Assembly: GCF_000208865.1 (NCBI RefSeq)
Contig: NC_018395.1
Span: 4,636,839 to 4,700,838, forward strand
Source of the DNA: Neospora caninum Liverpool
Taxonomy: Eukaryota > Apicomplexa > Conoidasida > Eucoccidiorida > Sarcocystidae
DNA length: 64,000 nucleotides
Direction: 5' to 3'
Shown piece after piece: positions 34,261-44,624 of the stretch. The notes under the pieces are model-generated. The model ran no database searches. It was not told the DNA's origin and worked only from the letters and a program-made list of their open reading frames with translations. The translations under genes were made by a program, and so were the position numbers. Position 1 is the stretch's first letter; each line of letters opens with the position of its first letter.

Positions 34261-37200
34261 ATGAAGCCTCTCACCGTGCCCACACTGCGCTCACCTTATA
34301 GACCGCGTTATCGTGGTTGTCGTCGTAGTGTTCTTCTCGTTTTTTCGTTTCTGGCACTTCTGAGACATGCAGAGTGCTCAACCCACTGCCCCCCCTCTCC
34401 AGTTGTCCCTCTTTTCCAAATAGGTGTTCTCCCTTTCTCTCTCTTTTTTTTCGTTTTTCCTTCTCCTTTTCCTTCCTTTTATTCGGCGCCTCTCCATGCC
34501 GAAGCCGTCGCCGCTCCTCTGGAGAACGGCCGCCTCAAACCGACTAGGTCGTCTCTCTCCCATGTCTCTGCCTGGACACCAACGGCACGAAACCCGTCGC
34601 TGTACCCTTCTTCTGTCCACCCCAGGCCTTCCCCAGTGCAATTTGCTCGTGGGTCTCGCCACGCGTCTGTACTGCCCCACGCCGATCTGACTACACCACA
34701 TGCGAACTCTGTCTCGTCTGTTTTTGTTGCTTCTCCGTCTACTTCCTTTTCCTGTCTTTCTCTCCAGAGCGGCCGTCGACCCTCAGCGTTCGTGCACCTC
34801 TCGAACGAGCAGGAACTGAAACGCAATTTCCGCTCACGCCACCTCTCGCTTCCGCTGTCTCCCCGTGGTGCTTCTTTGTCTGTAACCTCCTCGGCCCTCT
34901 TCTCGGCAGTCCCTCCTCCCCCTGGCTCGCCGCAGGCCTTCCACGCTCCTCTCGCGTTCGTCTCCCCTTCCGCTCCTCGCCTTTCGAATGCACCCTTCCC
35001 AGGCCGCTCAAGGCGTACGCTGGACCTTCCTTTCTCTTCACCAGTCTCTCTGTCTCCTGAGGTGTCTCTTTCTCCGCCGTCTTCGTCTTCAGTTTCGTCT
35101 TCCTTGCGTTCTTCTTCTGGAGCCGCGCCGGCGTGGCTACCGTATGGCCTCCCGGAGCGTCTGCCCGAGCCGCTGGGGCGAAGCTCGAGTGTGGAGGCCC
35201 TCCAGAAGGCAAAGGAACATTTCCTAGGATTGCTGGAGGGAGGCGAACTAACGCCAGCCTCCGACGAACGGTCACGAGAGCCCGAGGGAAGCGGACAAAC
35301 GTCGGAAGTCGCTTCTTCGCCGCGCTTGACTGAAAAGCATACACGCATCTTTTCGAACTTTGCGGAAATCTACGCGCGAGAAGCAGCGAAATCCGGACAA
35401 CTGACGGCCCAGGAATACGTCGACATCCTCTCGTAAGGCCGAGTTGGAGACAAATAAGTGTCCTCGCGTATCCGTACGCTGCCAATCGCCTTCCATACAT
35501 TATATATATGTGTATACTTACACACGCGTCTCTATGCACACATACACTAACCGGCATATAAATGCAGGGAGAGACAGAGAGAATGCTAGTGGGAAGCACC
35601 AGATGATTGCAGAACCTGACAGCGAGGTGACAACCTGGGGCGAGCCCGTTCGTGGACCAGGCAGTCGGACCACCACTTTGTTCGTTCTTGAAGCTCCAAA
35701 GCATTTTTTGTTCTCTTGGCTGTGGCATGCCGGAGCAGTGTCTTGCGTCCTCGGTTTGTAGTTGTTTCGAGAAAGAAGCCACCATGTTCAGCGCTCTCTG
35801 TCGAAGCTGGTGGCTGCGTGCATACTTCGGTGTGACCGTCTATCGCTTGTTTGGGCTTGCCGGCTCGGCAGTCTTCTCGAGGCGTCGAAGCGGCGTCTCG
35901 CGCGCCTCCAGCTGACACACCGAACTCCTGACCCGTCGTGTGTGCTTTGTTCGCCGTCGCGTTCTTACTGCCTCTTCAGAAGCCTCTGGCAGTTAGCGTG
36001 GAAATACGCAGGTTATCCGTTTACCCCCTACCACCCAGCACTTGAGACGCCCTTCAATTTTGCGGAGTGGTCCACACGGCTCTGGCGGCCTCTCGTGTTC
36101 TTGCCGACGAGCAAAATCGTCGTTCCCCCGCCTTCGGCTTCCCCGGAGTTCGCTTCGCCTCTCGGGAGCATCAACGAACGCCTCGCAGCAGGAGAAAACG
36201 TCGTTTTCCTCTCGAACCACCAGACCGAGCCTGATCCGCAAGTGGTCAAACTGGTCTTCGAACACCTCGGGGAAAGCGCCCTCGCTGACAAAATTGTCTT
36301 TGTCGCAGGCCACAAGTAAGGAACGCACATAGGCGCTGCCTCGCCTTTATATCTCTTTATATATATACATATACATACATATATATATATATATACATAT
36401 ATTTATTTATTTATTTACATATACATATATATATATATATACAGATATATACGTACCGATCTTGAATCGGAGAAGAACGGTTTCGACGATCCCGAGTAAG
36501 AGGTACGTCCATTGCTGCGGCGAGTTATTGCTCGACCCCGCTCTCTCCGAGTGTCTCGCCTCTTGATGTTTGGGTCCTTTTGTGCGTCAGAGTGCGTGAA
36601 GATCGTCTCTCCACACCCTTTTCCTTGGCATGCAACTTGCTTTGCGTCCACTCGAAAAAGCACCTGACGCACCCCGATTTGTCCGCTGAGGAGAAGCATG
36701 AGAAGCAGCGCGAGAACCTCGCTGCCATGGGCGCTCTCCAGCAACTGCTGGAAGAAGGAGGGAGCGTGATTTGGGTCGCCCCTAGCGGCGGCCGAGACCG
36801 GCAAGACGCGAAAGGAGTGTTCAGCCAGCCGGACCCGTTTGACGTGAAGACCGTCCAGATGTTTAGGTTGCTCGCGAAGAAAATTCGGCAGGGGCCTCGA
36901 GGAGCAACTACCCACTTTATCCCGATGGCGCTCTTCACTGCGCCGATTTGCCCTCCGCCCAAGCAGGTAGGTCTTCCCCGGCGGAGACGGCGCAGAGAGA
37001 AAGGGAAGACGGCGAATCGAAAGAGACAGTTCAGGGGCGACATCGGTCAGGCTGCGGCCGCCCTCGCGCACGCCACCGCCAAGCCCTGATTTGCCGGAGT
37101 CTTCGTGGACCTAGACTGGCCATAGGCAGAGAAGAGAGGGGAAGTGAGAGACAGCGAGGAACGCACGGAAACTCTGACTCTGCCCAAGGTAGCACCAACA

Positions 37201-38111
37201 ATGACATGACTGAAATGGTTAGCAGGAAGTATAAATAGACCGTTGCCACATCCATTTTCGTTAATATAAATAAATAGAATTAAGTATTTCGTACAGACTA
37301 ACTTCCGGAAGGAGACTACCAAAGTGAATAGCTTGTATCGGTACATCCAGGAGCATAGCGTTATATTCGATGATCTTATGGGTTCACATTGGTATAAATC
37401 AAATTGAGTATGGTGGCTGTGGTGGTGCTTCGTGCCGCACAAAGGGAGGGCTTTTGCCCTTGGTGCACTTCCAAGTTGATCTGGTTGACATCGCCACCGG
37501 GGAGCGGACGCGTGGAGCGCGTCCAGGACACGGCTGGATCGGAATGCTCCTTTCACAGCGTCCTCGCCGTCGGTTAGCAGCATGCAGGAAACAGACATGT
37601 TTTCATTTCACCACTCTCTCCTCTTTCCAGAGCGTCGTGCGAAACGTGCCCGCTCTGTGGTTCCAGCTGTGCTTTTGTCTCCATACTGTACACGAAGCCT
37701 AGAGCTTCAAGAACCCTGCAATGGGCCGTGCTCGTGAATCGAAGATTTCTCGCTGCATTTTGAATGGCAACTGAAGCATGTATCTCAGCAGTTTGAGAGA
37801 GACGTGCGTTTCCGTTTTCGGCTGTTCTGGGTAGTTCTGTGTTGTGTTTGGGGTCTTCCTTGCCACCGCCAGCCGTGTCCTCGAGTTTTGCCTTTGAATT
37901 GTTTTCAGTAGGTTTCCCTTTTTCCTTCGTGTCGTGCATACAGGTGGAGACGTCATTGGGAGAAGCGCGTTCGTGCGCCTTCAGCCCCGTAGGTGTTGCC
38001 ATTGGTGAATCGGTAACCGACGAGGAGGCGCTGAGCCACGAGGATTTCGCGCGAAAAGCGGAGGCCGAGACCAAGCGTCTCTATAAACTGATCACTCCGC
38101 GTTTTGAATAG
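34261..38111 (+). CDS. ATS1: Apicoplast-type glycerol-3-phosphate acyltransferase (ATS1)
   Basis: Transfers a fatty acyl group to sn-glycerol 3-phosphate, giving lysophosphatidic acid, the first step of plastid-type glycerolipid synthesis. Exons 34261-35432, 35980-36315, 36591-36966 and 37944-38111 close in phase and give 683 residues. The C-terminal part matches plant chloroplast GPATs: NHQTEPD (Asn470, His471; acyltransferase block I), FVAGHK joined across intron 2 to [11 protein letters not shown], then [16 protein letters not shown], and VETSLGE in the last exon. The chosen ATG at 34261 opens a basic then hydrophobic segment ending near HAECS, a good signal peptide, followed by a long Ser/Arg/Pro-rich transit-like region, as expected for a bipartite apicoplast leader. 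An in-frame ATG at 33988 would put ~90 residues before the signal peptide and is less likely. PlsC-type LPA acyltransferase is excluded by the plant-GPAT-specific blocks. Confidence 0.93.
36346..36446. repeat. (TA)n/(TATT)n microsatellite in ATS1 intron 2
   Basis: TA dinucleotides with ACATACATAC and TTATTTATTTATTT interruptions, entirely within the intron between ATS1 exons 2 and 3. Confidence 0.9.
37201..37420. other. Low-GC island inside ATS1 intron 3
   Basis: By direct count, 80 of these 220 bases are G or C (36%), well below the GC-rich exons and flanking intron. The stretch is not simple repeat; it is complex sequence with TAATATAAATAAATAGAATT near 37,261 and several balanced blocks. 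Intron 3 is also unusually long (977 bases). An inserted fragment, for instance of organellar origin, is possible. Confidence 0.45.
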
Positions 38112-40660
38112 GCATTGATGGAGCCGGGCGGGAAAAGCAGAGAACAAGGCATTTGCTCCGGCCGTTCGATCGTTCTAACTCGCTGACGCTTTTCACCAGG
38201 CGACGTGCAAGTCGATTCAAGACAGCCCAAGCTGAGACGAAACAGCCTGTCGTTGCAGCTTCGCGTTTTGCATGTGGGACCAGAATCTCAAAACGTACTC
38301 AAAACCCCCGGAAAAAACTATGCGTGTTTCTCTACCTCGGAAACTAGGTGCCAACCACCTCGGTGCACTTCTTGCGGTACGCGACTGAAGAGAAAAACAG
38401 AGAGGTTCTTGCATGTCCACACGCGCAACCTAGAAGCTGAGATTGAAAACGGAATAGGTGCCTCTCGCTCACCGTCGGTGCGCCAGGAGTGTGCAGCTGA
38501 AAAAACCTAATCTGGCTTTTTCATCAAGTCTCAATTCACAAAGGTAGCAATGAGCCCTGTGTAGTTACACCTGCCGAGACCCGCTGGCCAGTTCTCTCTC
38601 TGCAGGTCCACCCTCGAAAGTACCTCTTTAGATGAACAGCCACAGGGCGATCGGTCTTTTTTCGCATCGCGTCCTCTTTTCTCAGTCGCTCCTGTCAGTC
38701 GACTCCTGTGCCGCTCGCGGCAGGCATGCAGCCTTGTTCGCGCCACGGAACGGGTTTAAGAATGACTGGTGTTCCACTTGCGAATTCTACGAGTTCAGTT
38801 AAGAACAAACACCTACCCTGGCCTTGGTTCCGGGCGTTCCTGGGAGGGTGGGAACGGAGCTTCGAACCTCTCCGCGACCTGAAGCATTTCAGGGTCGTGG
38901 AGAAAAGATTAAACCGCTATAGAAAAACACTCTTTCAGGAGCCAGGAATACGGCTAATGGTGACCGGGACACCATGCCGCGCAAAAGGCGGAAAGTGAAT
39001 TGCCTGCCGCCGGGGGTGTTACCTGCGCCTGGGTAGAAAGACAGGGGAAAGCAGTCTCATGCGTCCTCTCTCGATCTGTCTTATCAGCGCTGTTTCGGAT
39101 ACTAGTCCGGACTGAAGATACTCAGACGTGTATTTTTGTCGCGGCGATAACACAAGGATGGGGGACTAGTGCACCCACGCAAAACGTTATTGCACGTGTC
39201 CGCACACATATCCCCAGAACCAGGGCGACACTTAAACTGGTTTTTTACCACTTCGTTGTTGCCATCTGTGAACAGACTTCTGTGTCAGGGCGCCCGCCAG
39301 TGGTTCTCTTAGTCACACAATCTCCGAATTAGGTAGACGCATATCAGCCTGTCTCTGCATGCATGCAAATACCATATGCAGAGTAAATGGGGTGGACGAG
39401 AGATGCGGCGCACCAAGAAAATGCCTGTCAATGTCTGAGTCATACGAATCACGGGAGAACTGTGTCTACTGGGCGGCTAACCCGCAAACTACGTCCGGGC
39501 TGGGCCAGTCTAGTTCTGGGCAGTTTGTAGACGAGAAAGACAGATCTGAGGATATCCCTTTTGGCTCTTCTTGAAGAGTAGCATTCTCAGCGTCTATCGC
39601 TGCTCTGCACTGAGAAGAGAAAAAGCAAAAGCGACGTCACGGCCCGCCGCGCGACCCTAATCCAGTCGCGCGCGCACGTGCTGTAGCTCGTGTCTCGAGG
39701 CACATGAACACCGCCGCGGGCGGATCACCTCGGGAGTCTCCTTAGTTGGCTTGCCGCACAATGTATGCAATCAAATGCACTGCTAGATGAGGTCAGACAT
39801 GAAAAGTGCAGATATCTGACGAATGAACGTATATATACAATATGTACAGATTACCGTAAGCAGATACGGATGTGCAGGAGCAGAGACATGTGACCGTGGT
39901 TTGCTCGGAGGCTGGCGACTGTGCCTCGTGTTTCCAGCTCTCTGCTTCACCTCATTTGGTTGTCTTGCTCTCAGTCGCTCGGCTGTGAGTTGTTCGCCGA
40001 ATCAAGCGTGTGTGTATTGGACTGCTTGCCTTTTTCCGGAAGTTCACCCGACCGTCACCGTTGTGTCGGCCTAATATCGCGCATGCAGAGTTTTGGCGCG
40101 CGATCGCTCGTGTGCTGGCCCGTCTTTTCTCACTTTCAGCCACCTACCTGGAAAACGCGGCGAGAGAAACACACCCCCCAAGCAAGAGGGCCTCCCTCCA
40201 GGCAGACGTTCCGTTTTGATGTCTTTTTAGCGGTCTTCCCTCGGAACCTTGCCTTCGTCTTTCGACCGCTCCCTCTCTTTTCGCTGCAGGCACCTCACAG
40301 AGGGGCTGACGAAAAAGGAACGGAAAAAGCCTCGCCATCGACACAAACGCATGGTCTCGAGACGGCGCCGAGGCAGTTCGCTTTCGGCCCGGCTGATGTG
40401 TGCCGATTTCTCGAGCTCTTTCTACTCGTTTCGTGCCAGTGGAATCGATAGGCGGTTTGCTTTCGCATTCTCTGTGAAAATCTGCGGGTGGCTGTGAGCC
40501 TCTTCAGCGCCTCCTTCTCTCCCCGCTTAGCCAGCCCAAGTCGGGAACGGAACGCCCGAGATGTTCCGCGCGGTCCTCTGCTTTCTCTCCGTTTTCCCCT
40601 TGTTTTTCTTCTCCGTTCCCGTTTTTCGTTTCTTCCGCGCCTCCTCTTTCTGTGTGCGCG
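38112..40660. other. Intergenic region between ATS1 and CTF18
   Basis: No gene recognised. It should hold the ATS1 3' UTR and the CTF18 promoter. A TGCATGCATGCA run lies at 39357-39368. Short open frames on both strands have no domain I can identify. Confidence 0.5.
39357..39368. promoter_or_regulatory. TGCATGCATGCA motif
   Basis: TGCATGC-type palindromes are known binding sites of apicomplexan AP2 factors. This overlapping double copy lies in the ATS1-CTF18 intergenic region, about 1.3 kb before the CTF18 start. The same core also occurs inside introns (near 1764) and elsewhere in intergenic DNA (near 6808), so position alone gives weak support for function. Confidence 0.2.
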
Positions 40661-43600
40661 ATGGAGGACGGCGACTTCTTCGGTCCTGACGATGTGGACG
40701 CCCTTCTGCGCGAGGCCGAGGCCTTTGAAGAGCCAGACGAGGACCTGCCTTTCCTTGTCTCTTCTTCTTCTTCCTCTTCTTCGTCTCGTCTTGTCGATTC
40801 GCATGTGGCGCCATCTGCCGATGTCGATTCTTCTCCGGCGCGTCAAAAGCGAGGGGCTGAAGAGCGCCTTGAGCGGGCCCAGCGCGAACGACTTCGCCGA
40901 GAAAATCCAGTGTTACGGCCTCTGGACGCGCCGCGGGAAGTCATTGACTGCGATGAAGAGCAGCTTTCACCCGCTCCTTCCCCTCCTGCAAAACGCTTCA
41001 GAGGCCACGAGGGGACGGAAGCATCCACGGCGCCTGCCACTTCCGCGTCTTCGGAACTGCGCAGAGACCCAGCCGAGACCGAAGACGTCGATGCGCTGCT
41101 GACCTCGTCCTACGGCCCCCTTGCTTTCGGATTCGACGACTGGGGAGATGTCCCCTCTATAACTCACTGGTCGGCCAGCGAGCGCACCGCCCGGCTCCGT
41201 AAACCCGCTGCGGCGTCGCTTTCCGCCTGCAGCGCCGAGTTCTTCGCGAGTCCTCACGACTTGCGCGACCGTGTCTACCGTTCCGCTCTCGACCTTAAAC
41301 GTCTTGCACTGCCAGCGCTCTCCTTCTCGTCTCTCCTGCCCCCGTCCGGCCTCGCCTCTCTCGCTTCGCGCTCTGCGCCCTCGTCCTCCGAATCCGGCGA
41401 AGCAGCACCCGCGCGGGAAATCCCCGCAGCGGGCTCGTCGGCCGCCAGGGCCTTCGCGGCTGCATGCAGTCTCCATGGCCAGCAGGAGTCGATTCGCGTC
41501 TTTCCCGTCGATGTCCGCGGCGGCGGAATCCCTTTCTTCCTGTCCGTCTTCTCGCCGCAGGAGGAGCAACGCAGGCAACGCGCGACGGCCCGAGCTTGCG
41601 GCTCAGCTGGCGCGTACGGCGAGGACGAAACGGCGGGGCAAAACGACAGAACAAGGCACAGCCGGAGAAGAACCCTCCGCAGGCCGATACAGGAGATCCT
41701 CAGGTCAGTGGAAACCCCTGGAACGCTGCGTGCGCGGCAATTCACATGTCCAAGAAAACACACACAGGGCGCGATGTCGCTCCTAGGACTCACGCAGATC
41801 CAGAAACCTCGTGCGCCTGGGTGGAGGTTCGCCTTGCAGCCGTCTTCGTCCTCAGGAGCCGCGCGCTTTCACTCGCCTGCGCAGTGCACCGAAGAAGAGT
41901 GTCTCCACCGTTTTCGCCCCGTTTTTTGCATGCCTTTGCCTCATAGTCGCGGAGAGTCTTCCTGTGGGGCTCCTGGTTTCTACTCACTGGTGTCTGTGTC
42001 GCGATTTTGGTAAATCGACAGTTCATGTCGCTACGCCTAACAAGTAGAGGTGTATCTCAAAACACTCCAGGACCGGCCTGTCGCCCTCTGCAAGCGTTAC
42101 ACCTCCACCGTCTGGCCACCCCCTGCGGAGGGGGTTAAACACTTGGAGAGAGGCGAACGAGATCTGAACCGCTGCGGGGAGTGTCGTGCCTGGTTCGCAC
42201 GTTTGTGAACACCGTTCCTGCAGCGCGCGAGGACCCCGCCAAATACGCAACGTTCGCCGTAGGTCGCCCCTTCTCTAATCTCTTTTCTCCCACTGTCCTT
42301 TCTCGATCTCCAGAGAAGCCATGGAGGAAGAAGCCGCTGAGGCTGCAGAGAAGGCGGCAGAGGCGGCTGAAGAGGAGGCAGGCGTTTCCGACTTTCCTTC
42401 GTGGACTGCGAAGAGGCGCGACGCCGAGCAAGGTCGACGGCGCGACGGCGTGCGGCAGTGGACGGAGAAGTACAGAGCGAGAAAGTGAGAACGGAGACAG
42501 GCGAAAAGGACGAAAAACAACGGGCGCAATGGGAGAGAAGGAACACGGCGCGAAAGAGCAAAGCCACGCTGCACACACGAGCCAAGACAGAGAGAAAGGC
42601 GACCGGGGAACCCACCCCTCCGGGGTCTCCACGTGGTTTTGTCAGGTCGGCCTCTGGGTGAGAACGCCCTGACGCCGTCTCCCTCTCTCTTTTCTCTGCG
42701 TTCTCTCTTTATCGGGGCGGCGAGCGCGGCGCCGTCGCGGGGTTGTGCTGGGACTGCTGCCAGGTTTTCGGCGACCGGCGCATGCAGTGGATCTTGCGTC
42801 TTTGTCCTGCAGGGTAGTTGATCTCCTCAGCCCGCCAGCGACGAACCGAAGCGTCCTCGTGTGGCTGCACCAGTGGCAGCAGCGGCTCCAGAGGCGGGGA
42901 AAGGACAAGAAGGTCGGAACGAGGGGCGAGGAAGGCGGCGAGAACGAGGAGACAGAGAGGCGCCGCAAGTTGCTGAAGGGGAACAAAGAAAGCGACGCTG
43001 GACGAGGCTCGAAGCGGAGGCTCGAGGGCACGGAGGATGACGAGAACCTGCCTCGAGTGAGCGAGGACGAAAACACGCGTTGCTGAGGGGCGCCAGACTG
43101 CATGCGACATTCTGCGTGAAACGCCTCCGCGACTCAGCGTCAACTCGAAAGCCGGGAAGACAGAGCGAGAAGCCGGCAGTGGAGCAACGACGTGTAGCGA
43201 GTGGAAATGATGGAAACTGCGCACCCGGGAGACAGAACATGGACAAGACGTAGACACACTCCACAAGCCTCGACCGAAAACCTCAGTTCGCGTACACCTC
43301 GTGTCTTCCTGGACTTCTTTGTCTGCTGTGTGCTGCCTCTTCTTTCTTGTTTCTCTCTCTTTTCGCTCTCGCTCATCCGCTCTGCGTTCCCGTCCCGCGC
43401 CTCTATCTTTTTCTCCTCAGTCGCTTTCCTTTCTCGGTTTGTGATCGCAGATTCTTCTCATCGGCGGCGCCCCAGGCATCGGAAAGACGACGCTCGCTCA
43501 CGTCTGTGCCCGGCACTTTGGCTTCGACGTGGTCGAGGTGAACGGCAGCGACGACCGGTCTCGGGCCACGCTGCTGCCGCTCGTGATGAATTGCGTAACG

Positions 43601-44593
43601 GGCGCGGACAGTTTCTTCCACGCGAAAAAAGACAAGAAGGCGACTTCCCGCGGCGCGTCGTCGAGCGGCGAGAAGGGCCGGGAGACCAACGGAGCCGAGC
43701 GCGCCGTGTGCGAGAGAAGCAAGAAACCGATTCTGCTCGTAATAGACGAGATCGACGGAGCGGCCGCCGCATCCGGCGAAGGCGCGGAATCCGTCGTGGA
43801 GGTGATTGCGCGTCTCGTCAAGAAAAAAGACGCAAAAGGAAAACCCTTCATCAAGAGGTAAGCGGGGCTTCACAAGGTGGGCGACGCTCGCAGGCCGTTC
43901 CGTTGGCCTCGCCTCTCGTTGGTCCGAACGAAGCGAAGAATGCAGAACAGCGAGTCAAAGTTAAGACATACACCTCGACAAGGAGCACTCGACACCGTGA
44001 CATACTGAACCCGGAGCGTTATATATTCGATAGGACACGGGAACGTCTGTGCACCAGTCTACATGTTGGGGTTTCGAAAGGCGTGCGAAGGGTAGTGTCT
44101 TCTGAGAGATTTAGCACCGAGACACAAAGAGGTGCGGGGGGCTAGGTTGCTCTTTGCGCAGAGCCCCGAGTCGTTTTCATCGCTTTCGTCTTGCTCAGTT
44201 TTGCGTTTGGATTTCCTTCGGTCTGTGAACAGGCCGGTGATTTGCATCTGCATCGACTTGTACGCTCGCGTTCTTCGACCGCTCCGAGAAGCTGCGCAGA
44301 TCCTGAATTTGAATCCGCCCCCCCGCAACGTGCTTGCGGAGAGACTGGCCGAGATTCTGAAGGAAAACCAGTTGACCGCGGACCGCCATCTCCTCGAGCA
44401 ACTCATTGACATCTTCGAGGGAGACGTGCGAGCCTGCATCAACGCGCTCGACTTCCTGTCGAGGTCAGGAAACGGACAGCGACGACCAAAGTTTTGGATC
44501 TCTCATCTGTCGGGAGGCCCGACACAGCGCCTTCACCACTAGACCGATAGGGCAGCAGGGATCAAGTAGAGGGAGATGCGACACTCGTTTCTC

Positions 44594-44624
<31 letters not shown>

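Noticed and set aside
36200..36966. Acyltransferase core considered as a PlsC-type LPA acyltransferase
   Set aside because: [16 protein letters not shown] and VHSKKHL follow chloroplast glycerol-3-phosphate acyltransferase; PlsC proteins have NHxxxxD in a different setting.
39710..39740. GGGCGGATCACCTCGGGAG, resembling an Alu-type internal promoter
   Set aside because: There is no accompanying A box, poly-A tail or target duplication, and Alu is primate-specific; a chance match.
43451..44463. AAA+ module considered as RFC1 (canonical clamp-loader large subunit)
   Set aside because: There is no BRCT domain upstream, and the WTEKY, TNRSVLVWLHQW and C-terminal FKFLEG motifs fit CTF18 instead.
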